A stretch of DNA of 64,000 bases from Pedobacter sp. PACM 27299 (GCF_001412655.1 NZ_CP012996.1:3658001-3722000); one strand, 5' to 3'; counted from the stretch's first letter, positions 8,781-17,352 are shown. Program-made: numbers and translations. Notes: generated by a model not told the origin, from the letters alone.

Positions 8781-11252
8781 TTATCCTTCCTCCCCGGTAT
8801 TTTTATCTAAATTTCGAATAAAAATTTCTTGCTGAGGAAATGGAATCTGAATACCTTTTTCCTTAAAAGCCGCAGCTATAGCTACAATCAAATCGCTTTT
8901 AGTGCTTAAAGCCTCTCCGATGTGTTTGGTCCAGAAGTAAATCCGGAGATCAATCGAGCTATCACTAAATTGCTCGAATTGAACCACTGGACCAGGGTTT
9001 TTACTGATCCGTTCTTCTGCATTCAAAATCTGTATCAGCAATTGCCTGCTTTTCTCCAGGTCGGAATCATAGGCAATACCAATGGTGATGGTGACGCGTT
9101 TACGATTTCCGCCAAGCGACCAATTGATCAGGTGAGCGTTTAAAAGATCCCCATTAGGCACCACCACATCTGCGCCTTCCCAATTAGAAATCACACTGCT
9201 TCTGAATCCGATGGACTTCATTGTTCCCCCCTGCCCGGCGATATCCACAATATCTCCTACATTCACAGGCTTTTCAAATGCGATAATCAGTCCGCTCACC
9301 AAATTGTTCACTAAGGTTTGCAGACCAAAGCCAATGCCCACACCTAATGCACCTAAAACAATGGTTATGCGATCTACCGGTATTCCAGCCGCCGCAACCG
9401 CTAGAAATAGGCCAATGCACAGGATAGAAATACGCACCAGCAGCAGCCAGCTGCCTATACCCTGTCGTCCTAATTTATTATTTGCCACCTGCCGATCCGC
9501 CGCAAAGAAAGATACCACTTTAGAAATGATGACTGAGGTGGCCATGATGGTCATAAATAAAAGCAGGTTGTTGATGGTAAAAGTATAGCTCCCCAAGGTA
9601 CGCTCCTCACTAAAAAAACTAAGCAATGGCTTCGATAAATAATCAAAGGCAGGGAAGTTACGTCCGAATAATACCACCCATCCAATTACCAGCAAGACGT
9701 AAAATAGTGCTGGCGCTTTTTTTCCTACTTTTTCAAAATTGAGGTAAAAGAGTTTCCTGTCCTGACCGGAATAGACATTAAAAGCCAGAAACAGGCCTTC
9801 ATTGATTAGCCTTACAGTCCAAAGGAAAAGAATCGCGATCACTACATTTAAAAACCCACTGATGAACAAAGTCTTAGACAAATTATATCTTCCAAAAACA
9901 TTAGCTGCGATGGAAGCCAATTCCAGAATCACCATAAAAGCGATGGACCATCTGATCCATTTTTCTCTTAATTCTTCCTGAGGTCCTCTTAGAAAGCTGA
10001 ACAAACCAACAGCTACCCCGGCTAGAGCGGTAACCAACATGAACCAGCGTTCTACTCTTGAAGCCTGGAGCACAAGATTTCCTAGAGCAGACATCAAAAA
10101 AACCAGCACCATGATCAACCAGATATTCATCCAATACTTACTCACATAGCCCTTAAAAATAAAGCTGAGGCAGATGCAGGATATTGTCCATGAAATCACG
10201 TTCAGAATAAATGGCGGAGAAATGAATACGAATTGAAAAATACTGATCACCAGCAGCATCGCAGAAAGCAATGGATACCGCAGCACCAACTGCCCTTCAA
10301 AATCTGGCTTTAATAAATTAGCCTGAATATAAATGTTATTCAGAGCGCGCAGGTAAATAAAGGAAGTCAGGATCAATAAAATGAATACGACCAATTTTCC
10401 CGCATTATTTTCTATATAAAAATTAAGCGTCAATAGTCCTTTTGTAATCGAGAAATCCAGTATTTCCGCAAAGGGGCGGTAAAAGCCCTGGGCTTCCCAA
10501 ATGTTATTAAATTCTCTCTTAAAAGTATGCCTCACCATCTCTTGCTGGTAGGATTCAATTTCTTCTAAACTGCTTTGCAATTTAAAAACCGTCATGTTTA
10601 CCTGATTGAGTAAGGCCTGGACATTATTATTCGCAATATTCAAAGCAGTGTCTACAGGCCCCGTTTCATAAGCAATCACTTGGATTTTTTGCAAGTACTT
10701 CATGAGCGTTGTGGAGTCGGTGGGGAACTTAAACAAAGCGGGTACACTCAGCAATGAGTCTAACTGGTATCGAAAATTATTCAGTTCCTGCTGACGAATA
10801 TCAAGTTTAGACTTCCTTTTATTGGTTTTATCCAATAATTCTCCAAGTATTTTAGCTGTCGCAGTTAAGTTTCTAAAAGTTTGTGCAGTGCCTTTATTGG
10901 TAAAAACCCCATCTCCGGCGATCGCAAAATCTTTCTCCGTCTGCAGCAATTCCGCTTTGGTATCTGGGGTATCCAGGTTACTTTTAAGGTAGATCTTTGC
11001 TTTTTGCATCGTCCTTCTGATCTCATCAAAGGTTTTAACTTGAGCAATTCTGGCTTTATCTGCATTGAAATCTGCTGCGCTTTTTCCAGAAGAAACCTTT
11101 GCAAAGGCCTGCAATTTATCAACGAATTTCAACTTTGAGCTGTCAGTAACTTTCGAAGTATGAGCGGTATCCCGGGTTTGCGAAAATACACTGACGCTAC
11201 AAAAAACAGTATTCAGACACAAAAGAAAGCAGCTTATTTTTTTTGAGATCAT
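8781..11252 (-). CDS. Large MscS-family mechanosensitive channel with periplasmic N-terminal domain
   Basis: The 823-residue protein has a signal peptide (first 25 residues, ending VFSQT), a long periplasmic helical region with coiled coil (about 30-260), several extra membrane segments (about 275-530), and a C-terminal MscS core. The pore helix is the Gly/Ala-rich segment VLGALGVGIGFGLQTLVNNLVSG style near residues 630-650, followed by the beta domain (VVVPNGDLL) and a cytoplasmic alpha/beta vestibule. This matches the MscK/YbdG-like large members that open under membrane tension to release solutes on osmotic downshock. It is a single gene; a TATATTTG box lies eight bases upstream of the ATG. 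Confidence 0.88.
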   Translation of the reverse strand: MISKKISCFLLCLNTVFCSVSVFSQTRDTAHTSKVTDSSKLKFVDKLQAFAKVSSGKSAADFNADKARIAQVKTFDEIRRTMQKAKIYLKSNLDTPDTKAELLQTEKDFAIAGDGVFTNKGTAQTFRNLTATAKILGELLDKTNKRKSKLDIRQQELNNFRYQLDSLLSVPALFKFPTDSTTLMKYLQKIQVIAYETGPVDTALNIANNNVQALLNQVNMTVFKLQSSLEEIESYQQEMVRHTFKREFNNIWEAQGFYRPFAEILDFSITKGLLTLNFYIENNAGKLVVFILLILTSFIYLRALNNIYIQANLLKPDFEGQLVLRYPLLSAMLLVISIFQFVFISPPFILNVISWTISCICLSFIFKGYVSKYWMNIWLIMVLVFLMSALGNLVLQASRVERWFMLVTALAGVAVGLFSFLRGPQEELREKWIRWSIAFMVILELASIAANVFGRYNLSKTLFISGFLNVVIAILFLWTVRLINEGLFLAFNVYSGQDRKLFYLNFEKVGKKAPALFYVLLVIGWVVLFGRNFPAFDYLSKPLLSFFSEERTLGSYTFTINNLLLFMTIMATSVIISKVVSFFAADRQVANNKLGRQGIGSWLLLVRISILCIGLFLAVAAAGIPVDRITIVLGALGVGIGFGLQTLVNNLVSGLIIAFEKPVNVGDIVDIAGQGGTMKSIGFRSSVISNWEGADVVVPNGDLLNAHLINWSLGGNRKRVTITIGIAYDSDLEKSRQLLIQILNAEERISKNPGPVVQFEQFSDSSIDLRIYFWTKHIGEALSTKSDLIVAIAAAFKEKGIQIPFPQQEIFIRNLDKNTGEEG

Positions 11253-11260
11253 AGTTTAAA

Positions 11261-11268
11261 CAAATATA
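11261..11268 (-). promoter_or_regulatory. TAnnTTTG promoter -7 box of the MscS gene
   Basis: TATATTTG on the minus strand, ending eight bases before the ATG at 11252. A T-rich stretch occupies the expected -33 position. Consistent with a very short 5' leader. Confidence 0.5.
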
Positions 11269-11377
11269 GCCCTTCAATAATACGAAAAAAGCGGCATTTA
11301 TTTTGCTGTTGATCTTCATAATTACCGGCTTATCTGCTTTACCAAAAATGGTGATTCAGCCTATAAAAACCTATCTT

Positions 11378-12001
11378 ATGAAAATCATTTATCGAATAGT
11401 CGGCCTGCTTGGCACTGTGTTATTTTTTAGCTGTACCAGTGATCATCGTGCTGCGAACAAGAATGACGATACCTTAACAGTTCCTGGTGACACCTCAGCT
11501 TCAACCATGATTCCGGCTCCTACTCCAACGAATGCGATTCCATATTCGGACAGTACCGGAAACGAAAAGACTGTAAATCTCGTGAAAGCCAAATTAGCAA
11601 CCATGTTTAAGGATGAGCTTTCCAAAAAACTGATTGATGAGCAAAGCAGAAAGTTCAAGCTCTTTGAGCATAATCTCAATAAAGAGCCTGAAAAGGAAAT
11701 ATTTGTTGGCCTAACAGGAGCTAATTTCTGTGGTTCAGGCGGATGTACCGTATTATTATTAAGTGCAAAAGGAGATCTGATTACCAGATTCACGGTGACC
11801 GGCAGTCCAATTTTAATTGCTGATACCAAGACCAAAGGCTGGAATGATTTAATCCTGCACAGTGATAATAAAAACCACCTAATCAAGTTTGATGGAAAAA
11901 AATACCCTTCTAACCCTAGTACACAACCTGTTTACACTTCAAATCCATCACAAACTTTAGTGAAAGGTTTAGAAGATTCAGATCAATTATATACCTGGTA
12001 A
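11378..12001 (+). CDS. Putative lipoprotein, unknown function
   Basis: I chose the ATG at 11378 because it gives a good lipoprotein signal (MKIIYRIVGLLGTVLFFSC, Cys19 as the lipidated residue); an upstream in-frame start at 11303 would bury this signal. The mature protein has a Ser/Thr/Pro-rich linker (about 20-60), a short charged helix (about 65-95), and a compact beta-rich domain with the pattern FVGLTGANFCGSGGCTVLLL and later a lone DLILH strand. I recall the CGSGGCT pattern from uncharacterised proteobacterial and Bacteroidota lipoproteins, without an assigned activity. It is monocistronic and followed by a strong hairpin terminator. Confidence 0.7.
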   Translation: MKIIYRIVGLLGTVLFFSCTSDHRAANKNDDTLTVPGDTSASTMIPAPTPTNAIPYSDSTGNEKTVNLVKAKLATMFKDELSKKLIDEQSRKFKLFEHNLNKEPEKEIFVGLTGANFCGSGGCTVLLLSAKGDLITRFTVTGSPILIADTKTKGWNDLILHSDNKNHLIKFDGKKYPSNPSTQPVYTSNPSQTLVKGLEDSDQLYTW

Positions 12002-12032
12002 AATCAAATTATACCTATTAAAGTATAAAACA

Positions 12033-12086
12033 CATTAATGGAGAAAACTAAGGCAGCATTGACAGCCCTGGTTTTCTCCATTGATG
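12033..12086 (+). terminator. Rho-independent-type hairpin after the lipoprotein gene
   Basis: A 16-bp stem (12033-12048 pairing with 12071-12086, one G:T pair) around a 22-base loop, 31 bases after the stop codon; core arm AATGGAGAAAAC. Confidence 0.75.
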
Positions 12087-12209
12087 TTTAGGACTTTTCG
12101 TTGATTTCAAGGTCAGGGGCTAAGGATTCAGGGCTGAATTTAACCAAAGCCCCCCATATTTCAGCTCTGGCATGAAAGTAGTACAGTGTTATACATCAAA
12201 TTAATAACT

Positions 12210-12761
12210 ATGAACTTACCATCTATTAAGCGGATTAACTTTAAAAAGGTAAAGAAAGATGTAGGACAAGGTTTAAGCAACCTGGCTACAGGGGGCTTTA
12301 AGCAGATTTTTAGCCGGATAGACCAGTTAAACATCAAAAAAGGTGTAGATACCCTAGGCATCGATAAGTTTATCAATCAATGCGCCTATATGGCGGCGGG
12401 CTCTGGCTTAATTACCGGAGTAGGCGGTATTAGCACCATGTTGATTGGAACTCCTGTAGATATGATCAATATAATTACGCAGCAATTTCGCGTCACACTA
12501 GCTATATCATACCACCGTACCGGAAAATCTAAGATCAGTTTTGAAGACTTTTTCAAGATTGTAGCTTCTTCTGTGAAGGCCGACACGAAATTGGTATTGA
12601 GTAAAAACATTATGGAAGAAGTGGCAGAAAAGATTTTCATGAGCTTAGGCACTAAAGTCAGTCGCCGTTTGATACCAGTAGTAGGCGGCGTAATCGGGGG
12701 TACAATCAATTACTTGTTTATTAAAAACGTAGCCAAAGAATTGATGGAGAAACATGCTTAG
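12210..12761 (+). CDS. EcsC-like family protein
   Basis: The 183-residue product contains a Gly-rich amphipathic stretch (AAGSGLITGVGGISTMLIGTPVDM), a middle helical part, and a C-terminal RLIPVVGGVIGGTINYLFIKNVAK motif that matches the hallmark of the EcsC family (PVVGAxxGGxxNxxF). The cellular role of these small EcsC-like proteins is not known; membrane association is suggested by the two glycine-rich hydrophobic segments. The ATG at 12210 was preferred over the in-frame GTG at 12186, which would add eight residues. The gene converges with the small gene at 12780; no clear terminator lies between them. Confidence 0.72.
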   Translation: MNLPSIKRINFKKVKKDVGQGLSNLATGGFKQIFSRIDQLNIKKGVDTLGIDKFINQCAYMAAGSGLITGVGGISTMLIGTPVDMINIITQQFRVTLAISYHRTGKSKISFEDFFKIVASSVKADTKLVLSKNIMEEVAEKIFMSLGTKVSRRLIPVVGGVIGGTINYLFIKNVAKELMEKHA

Positions 12762-12779
12762 ACTTAGGGCTTGCCATTG

Positions 12780-13040
12780 CTATTCAAGTACTGCCGCAAC
12801 AGACCTTCCCTTTTCGTCAAAAACCTCCAATATTATAGCGTTTACTGCCATTGCTGCTAGTCCTGCAGCAAGCTCAGTACTGATATTTCGACGACAAGAC
12901 AAGCGCAGAATTTTATCACAATCCTCGAGGTCAACAGACCAGGCTGATATTTCCGGGAAACTGGCAATTACTTGCTCAATATTTTGCAAATCAACGGAGC
13001 TCTCAATGGTACTGGATAAGATGATAATGTAGCTAGACAT
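12780..13040 (-). CDS. Small protein with a possible ferredoxin-like (HMA-type) fold, unknown function
   Basis: This 86-residue protein reads as alternating strand and helix: IIILSSTI, a helix with IEQVIASFP, a strand ISAWSVDLED, a strand KILRLSC, a helix ELAAGLAAMAVNAI, and a strand ILEVF. That order (beta-alpha-beta-beta-alpha-beta) is the fold of heavy-metal-associated chaperone domains, but the CxxC metal-binding pair is missing (two cysteines are far apart at about 42 and 49). It may be a regulatory or vestigial relative. It is transcribed divergently from the TetR-type regulator and could be its target; that is inference from position only. Confidence 0.65.
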   Translation of the reverse strand: MSSYIIILSSTIESSVDLQNIEQVIASFPEISAWSVDLEDCDKILRLSCRRNISTELAAGLAAMAVNAIILEVFDEKGRSVAAVLE

Positions 13041-13093
13041 GTTTCTGACTTTATAATATACTGCCCTATAGGGGCATCAAATGTATTAAATAA

Positions 13094-13125
13094 TTTGTAA
13101 ACAAACCAACTGTTCGGTATCTTTG
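13094..13125 (+). promoter_or_regulatory. Bacteroidota-type promoter of the TetR gene
   Basis: TTTG (13094-13097), 20-base spacer, then TATCTTTG (13118-13125), an exact match to the TTTG/TAnnTTTG consensus. The -7 box ends four bases before the ATG, so the transcript should be leaderless or nearly so. Confidence 0.7.
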
Positions 13126-13129
13126 TTGA

Positions 13130-13678
13130 ATGGAAAATCCTTATAAACGAAAGAAAGAGCCTGAGTTGAATCGACAGCTGATCCTAGAGACTGCTGCCGA
13201 AATTGGTGCTGCTGCAGACTGGAACCAAGTGACATTCCAAGCCATTGCTGATAAAACAGGATTGAGTAAAGGTGGCATTATACATCATTTCCGCAATAAG
13301 GAGGACCTGTTGGAAGAGCTGGTAAGACTGAGCCTTGCTGAATTAACAGACTGGCTCTCGGAAGCGAAAAAAAGCTCAGCTGATGAGCTTCCTGCGATGG
13401 CATTTCTTCGTTTTGTGGTAAAAAAGAGCAACAATCTTCATTATCGGAGAACGATGAAAGTGATCTTAAAGGCCGCCTTGTTCAACGATAAATACAAAAA
13501 GATGTGGCAGGATTCTTTTGAAGAGCACATTTCTGGCGGCAATGCCGAAGACTTAGCACTCAATAACTTGATCATTATGTTAGTTACTGATGGGCTTTGG
13601 TACGCAGATAACCTTGGCTTTTACAACATCAGCGAGGAGAAAAAGCATCAAATCATCAATAAACTGGCCAGCTTATAA
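13130..13678 (+). CDS. TetR/AcrR-family transcriptional regulator
   Basis: The 182-residue protein has the TetR N-terminal DNA-binding domain: ILETAAEIGAAADWNQVTFQAIADKTGLSKGGIIHHF is split here as helix 1 (about 18-28), helix-turn-helix (about 36-57) and the KGGIIHHFRNKEDLL recognition segment. The C-terminal ligand-binding half is all helical and shows no family label I recognise. It is the only TetR gene in the window, lies divergently beside the small HMA-like gene, and probably represses it or itself. Its promoter places the -7 box four bases before the ATG. The ligand is unknown. Confidence 0.88.
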   Translation: MENPYKRKKEPELNRQLILETAAEIGAAADWNQVTFQAIADKTGLSKGGIIHHFRNKEDLLEELVRLSLAELTDWLSEAKKSSADELPAMAFLRFVVKKSNNLHYRRTMKVILKAALFNDKYKKMWQDSFEEHISGGNAEDLALNNLIIMLVTDGLWYADNLGFYNISEEKKHQIINKLASL

Positions 13679-13776
13679 GGACTGAAGCTTAGCTGTACCC
13701 TTTTAAATACCAATCCTTTTTCAACCTATTCATTTATGGCGAAAGCCTATACCTACTACCCCATTACCAAAACATC

Positions 13777-14364
13777 ATGAACGAATCAAATATCGTCCAC
13801 GAGGACAAAACTTTTACTGCGATCAATTATTCAGAAAAACGATTAGAGAATAGAGAATTTATGCGATGTGAGTTTGTAAATTGTGATTTCTCTAAAAGTG
13901 ATTTAAGTCGCAATGACTTTATGGATTGTCAGTTTAAACAGTGTAATTTTTCATTAACAGTGGTCACTGGTACTGGATTTAAGGATGTTACTTTTACTGG
14001 CTGCAAAGTACTGGGAATAGATTTTTCTAAATGTAATAAATTCCTTTTTTCCTTCGAATTTCAGCAGTGTCATTTGGATTATTCCACTTTTTACGGCACC
14101 AAACTGCGTAAAACAAAATTCACCGACTGCTCACTTAAAGAAACTGATTTTGAAGAGGCAGATTTAACTTCCAGTACATTCCACAATTGTGACCTTTCAG
14201 GAGCAACATTTGTCAGGTCCATTCTTGAAAAAGCAGACTTCCGTACAGCAAGAAATTTCAGTCTTGATCCGGCAGTAAATAAGGTAAAACAGGCGAAATT
14301 CTCGTCGATGAACCTGGCTGGACTACTGTATCAATACAATCTGGACATCAGCTTCGATCATTAG
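13777..14364 (+). CDS. Pentapeptide-repeat protein, Qnr-like
   Basis: The 195-residue protein is built almost entirely of A(D/N)LXX-type pentapeptide repeats (for example CDFSK SDLSR NDFMD CQFKQ CNFS, split by spaces), which fold into a right-handed quadrilateral beta-helix. The C-terminal part has the pattern DFRTARNFSLDPAVNKVKQA and then LAGLLYQYNLDI, which matches the closing segment of Qnr/McbG-type proteins that mimic DNA and bind gyrase. Length is a little under the 214-218 residues of mobile Qnr proteins. Chromosomal Qnr-like proteins are common in environmental bacteria; protection from gyrase poisons is possible but not shown. It is a single gene followed by a hairpin. Confidence 0.82.
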   Translation: MNESNIVHEDKTFTAINYSEKRLENREFMRCEFVNCDFSKSDLSRNDFMDCQFKQCNFSLTVVTGTGFKDVTFTGCKVLGIDFSKCNKFLFSFEFQQCHLDYSTFYGTKLRKTKFTDCSLKETDFEEADLTSSTFHNCDLSGATFVRSILEKADFRTARNFSLDPAVNKVKQAKFSSMNLAGLLYQYNLDISFDH

Positions 14365-14374
14365 AAAATATCGC

Positions 14375-14430
14375 TCATGAATATCTTTTGTTTTCTATGT
14401 TAATTGCTGAAAAACAAAGGATATTTATGA
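14375..14430 (+). terminator. Hairpin terminator after the pentapeptide-repeat gene
   Basis: A 20-bp stem (14375-14394 with 14411-14430, two G:T pairs) and a 16-base loop. The descending arm ends in a TTTTGTTTT-like stretch on the left arm. It separates the pentapeptide gene from the DUF2809 gene. Confidence 0.7.
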
Positions 14431-14486
14431 AAACAAGCCGGTATATTTAAAAATCAAGTACTCAGAAATGGCTCCTAACCCTCAAC

Positions 14487-14867
14487 ATGAAACGACAAAA
14501 CAGCAATCTTAAAAAGCGACTTATTTGCGGGCTATTGATCATTATCGTCATCATTACAGGGCTGCTCTCCAGAAAAACGATACTAATACCAGCGATTACA
14601 GGTGATGCATTGTATGCGGTGATGATGTTTCTGATGATTAAATTTCTGCTCATTAATACAGATTACCGTAAAATCGGCATCATCAGTTTATCAATATGTT
14701 TTCTGATTGAATTTAGTCAGCTTTACAATGCGCCCTGGATCAACCAGATTAGGAACAACACTTTTGGTGCATTGGTGTTGGGGCATGGCTTTCTATGGAC
14801 TGATCTGCTTGCTTATGCAGTAGGTACGCTGGCTTGTTTACTGCTATCTAAAAACTTCAGAAAATAA
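14487..14867 (+). CDS. DUF2809 family membrane protein
   Basis: The 126-residue protein has four hydrophobic segments and the DUF2809 marks: GDALYAVMMFL near the second segment, then CFLIEFSQLYNAPWINQIRNN and GHGFLWTDLLAYAVGT (motifs quoted in part). This family is a small inner-membrane protein of unknown function, related to the YjgA/VanZ-like group. Start at 14487 follows an A-rich stretch and no Shine-Dalgarno is visible. It lies between the pentapeptide-repeat gene and the MocR regulator and shows no operon partner. Confidence 0.85.
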   Translation: MKRQNSNLKKRLICGLLIIIVIITGLLSRKTILIPAITGDALYAVMMFLMIKFLLINTDYRKIGIISLSICFLIEFSQLYNAPWINQIRNNTFGALVLGHGFLWTDLLAYAVGTLACLLLSKNFRK

Positions 14868-14912
14868 GCTGACTGGCTTTGACTTGTTTTCCGAAGCTTT
14901 TATCTAAATCTT

Positions 14913-16337
14913 TTACATACTTGCTTTAACCAATCGACCTAAGCGCTTGATGTCGGACTCGAGTTTTTCATTCCAGTCTAAAGCAAAATTCAATCGCATA
15001 CAATTGTTGTATTGATTGTATTGCGTGAACATCCTGCCAGGTGCAAAACTGATCTTTTGCTTGATCGCCTGGTCAAATAATTCAGCTGTATCTATTTTCT
15101 TATCTAATTCCAACCAAAGCATAAAACCACCCTGAGGCTGTGATATTTTGGTATTGGAAGGAAAATACGCTTCAATTGCCCCTTGGTATTTCAAACAATT
15201 GGTGTAAAGTTTACTTCTCAAAGTTCGTAAATGGTGGTCGTAACCACCATGTTCCATGAAATCAGCAATCACTTCCTGATACATCGAAGGCGTAGAAATC
15301 GTTTGAACTAACTTTTGTCTGATGATCTTTTCTTTATATTTCCCGGGAGCCACCCAGCCTACCCGATATCCCGGAGCTAATGTTTTAGATACAGAACCGC
15401 ACCACATCACAATACCTGCCTCATCATAGTATTTACAGGGTTTTGGTCGTTCTGTGCCGAAGAATAAATTCCCATAGAGATCGTCTTCGATCAGTGGAAT
15501 ATCATATTCCGTCAGCATGCTGACCAGTTCCTTTTTATGTTCGTCGGGCATCAAACAACCTAATGGATTGCTGAAATTGCTGATGAAACAGCAGGCATTT
15601 AACCGTGGAAGTACTTTCTTAACCGCTTCTAAGTCTATCCCAGTAACCGGATGTGTAGGAATCTCAATCGCTTTTAAACCCAGCGATTTTATAATTTGAT
15701 GGATCCCAAAATAAACAGGGCTTTCAACTGCCACGGTATCACCGGGCTTGGTCACCGCCATCAGGCAGTTAAAAATAGCATTCATCGCACCAGATGTGGT
15801 AACGATATCATGCTCAGTTAGCTTGCCTTCCAATACAAATGACCATTTGGCAAGGGTTCTTCTCAAATTGGTACTCCCCTCTACAGGCTCATAAGCCGTT
15901 CCTCCATCTTCCATTCTACGAATGGCACTGATCACGCCTTTGTTTAATTTTGCAATAGGCAGCATACTATTCGCCGGCACACCTAATGAAAACTGAGTAA
16001 TTTCTTTATCATTCAGCGTGTTAAAAACCTTGCTGATTAAATCTACTGGCTCCTTTTCCTGGTTGGAACTTTTCATTTTACCTACAGAAGGCAATGAAAA
16101 CTTTCTCATGGAAGCTTTACTCACAAAATAACCGGATTTAGACCTTGGCTCAATCAGCGACTTACTTTCCAGTTCTAAATAGGCTTGTTTAGCCGTATTT
16201 ATGCTGACATTATAGAGTTTTTGAACCATACGGATCGATGGCAGCTTGTCCCCTAGTTTTAGGGTCTCAGTTGCAATCTGCTCCTCCATCACTTTTGCGA
16301 TTTTAAGGTATAATGATTCCTTTTTCATTTGGGCCAT
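14913..16337 (-). CDS. MocR-type regulator: GntR winged helix fused to a class I aminotransferase domain
   Basis: The 474-residue protein has an N-terminal GntR-type winged helix (about 8-78, with LPSIRMVQKLYNVSINTAKQ) and a C-terminal PLP-dependent aminotransferase fold (about 100-470). The PLP Schiff-base lysine is Lys318 in GSVSKTLAPGYRVGW, and the FSNPLG and EDDLYG motifs that bind PLP are intact. MocR proteins such as PdxR and GabR use PLP as ligand and bind direct repeats. Three TGTATCC copies lie in its own upstream region and two in front of the next gene, so autoregulation and control of that neighbour are likely. The start could also be the ATG three codons later (16328). Confidence 0.88.
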   Translation of the reverse strand: MAQMKKESLYLKIAKVMEEQIATETLKLGDKLPSIRMVQKLYNVSINTAKQAYLELESKSLIEPRSKSGYFVSKASMRKFSLPSVGKMKSSNQEKEPVDLISKVFNTLNDKEITQFSLGVPANSMLPIAKLNKGVISAIRRMEDGGTAYEPVEGSTNLRRTLAKWSFVLEGKLTEHDIVTTSGAMNAIFNCLMAVTKPGDTVAVESPVYFGIHQIIKSLGLKAIEIPTHPVTGIDLEAVKKVLPRLNACCFISNFSNPLGCLMPDEHKKELVSMLTEYDIPLIEDDLYGNLFFGTERPKPCKYYDEAGIVMWCGSVSKTLAPGYRVGWVAPGKYKEKIIRQKLVQTISTPSMYQEVIADFMEHGGYDHHLRTLRSKLYTNCLKYQGAIEAYFPSNTKISQPQGGFMLWLELDKKIDTAELFDQAIKQKISFAPGRMFTQYNQYNNCMRLNFALDWNEKLESDIKRLGRLVKASM

Positions 16338-16390
16338 TTGCTATGCGGTATCTTTTCTTTTATGGTGTATGTGTTTTACAGAATTACAGA

Positions 16391-16504
16391 CTGTATCCTA
16401 TTAAGCAGTCTACACCTGCACCATACCTCATCTTTCCTATTCCTGTACTCCACAGGCAATTCTTGTATCCTGTAAATTTACAAAAAACAAAGCTGTATCC
16501 TGTA
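16391..16504. promoter_or_regulatory. Candidate MocR operator: TGTATCC repeats upstream of the regulator gene
   Basis: CTGTATCCT at 16391-16399, TTGTATCCTGTA at 16463-16474 and CTGTATCCTGTA at 16493-16504. The last two are exactly 30 bases apart. The first copy is embedded in the perfect inverted repeat TACAGACTGTA (16385-16395). The same motif occurs in front of the neighbouring gene, also with 30-base spacing. Direct repeats on one face of the helix (about three turns) fit MocR dimers. Confidence 0.6.
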
Positions 16505-16508
16505 GATT

Positions 16509-16895
16509 TTAATTCGCACACTTGTTTAACCAACCAACTAATTGCTGAATGGAATTCTTTAATGGCGTATGGTCTTTATTGATGTTTTCAAATGTGGCAT
16601 AGAGAATATTTTCTGCTGCTGCCTCCAGGGTATTTCCAATGTGGACAGTTTCAAAAGTGGAGACCACCTGAGCATTCAATACTACTTTTCCCAGTTCATT
16701 AATCGAAGCAAAGGCAACGCCGATGACCTCGTTATTGTCTACAGCAACACTTAAAGGAAGACCAAAGTCTGAAGTCAATTCCATTGCTATTGACGCCTTA
16801 GTTTTCTTTTGATAAATGCTGATGACTGCTTTCAGGTCAGACAGGTATACTTTTCGGAATTCAATGCGCGTAGTTTTTGGATCTTGTATATTCAT
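16509..16895 (-). CDS. Small GNAT-like protein, probable MocR-controlled gene
   Basis: The 128-residue product has an N-terminal beta/alpha start (IEFRKVYLSDLKAVISIY), a central pair of strands (LSVAVDNNEVIGVAFASI) and NAQVV, which resembles the beta-4 region of GNAT acetyltransferases, but the acetyl-CoA P-loop (Q/RxxGxG/A) is not evident. It may be a degenerate or non-catalytic GNAT. Its promoter region carries the same 30-base-spaced repeats found upstream of the MocR gene, and it lies just upstream of that gene on the same strand. A role in vitamin B6 or amine metabolism would follow from a PdxR-like regulator, but that is speculation. Confidence 0.62.
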   Translation of the reverse strand: MNIQDPKTTRIEFRKVYLSDLKAVISIYQKKTKASIAMELTSDFGLPLSVAVDNNEVIGVAFASINELGKVVLNAQVVSTFETVHIGNTLEAAAENILYATFENINKDHTPLKNSIQQLVGWLNKCAN

Positions 16896-16926
16896 AACGT
16901 AGGTATTAGATCACAAAAATAAACAC

Positions 16927-16975
16927 CAAACATAGCTAGATACAGACACAGAAAAAGGATTATTATAGGATACAG
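16927..16975 (-). promoter_or_regulatory. Promoter and paired MocR-type repeats of the GNAT-like gene
   Basis: On the minus strand a TATGTTTG box (16934-16927) matches TAnnTTTG. The repeat (A/G)GATACAG occurs at 16938-16945 and 16968-16975 on the plus strand, i.e. CTGTATC(C/T) on the minus strand, exactly 30 bases apart. The first copy lies in the spacer just upstream of the -7 box and the second upstream of the -33 position. A second possible -7 box, TATTTTTG, is at 16921-16914. Confidence 0.58.
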
Positions 16976-17085
16976 ATTTTACCATCTGTTTTCTTTGATC
17001 AGAATGTAATGAACAAATTACAAGCGATAGAAAATCAACCTATTAATTAAAGTGTAAATTCAACTTACACACAAACCATTAAATT

Positions 17086-17352
17086 ATGAAAATCACATTA
17101 GACATCAGATCCCTGCTCATAGGGTTTATGGCTGCCGCCATCGTCATCCTGGGTTTTAGTTTTAAAAGCACAGAGGCCGAAAAGCCAGGAAAATTCACAA
17201 CCGAAATAAGTAATAATGGAGTAGTGATCCTGAATACAGAAACCGGGGATTTTATCATGGCAAATGGACTCGAGGGTTACCGCCAGCTGGATTGGACAAA
17301 AGGCGGTTTTGACAGCACATTCACAGTAGCCAGACCAGTGAAACAAAGATAA
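17086..17352 (+). CDS. Small membrane-anchored protein, unknown function
   Basis: The 88-residue protein has one N-terminal membrane segment (LLIGFMAAAIVILGFSF, about residues 10-26) with a positively charged start, followed by a 60-residue soluble tail that would face the periplasm. The tail contains SNNGVVILNTETGDFIMANG, a likely beta hairpin. No family is recognised. It is monocistronic, ends in a perfect 13-bp terminator, and shows no link to its neighbours. Confidence 0.65.
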   Translation: MKITLDIRSLLIGFMAAAIVILGFSFKSTEAEKPGKFTTEISNNGVVILNTETGDFIMANGLEGYRQLDWTKGGFDSTFTVARPVKQR

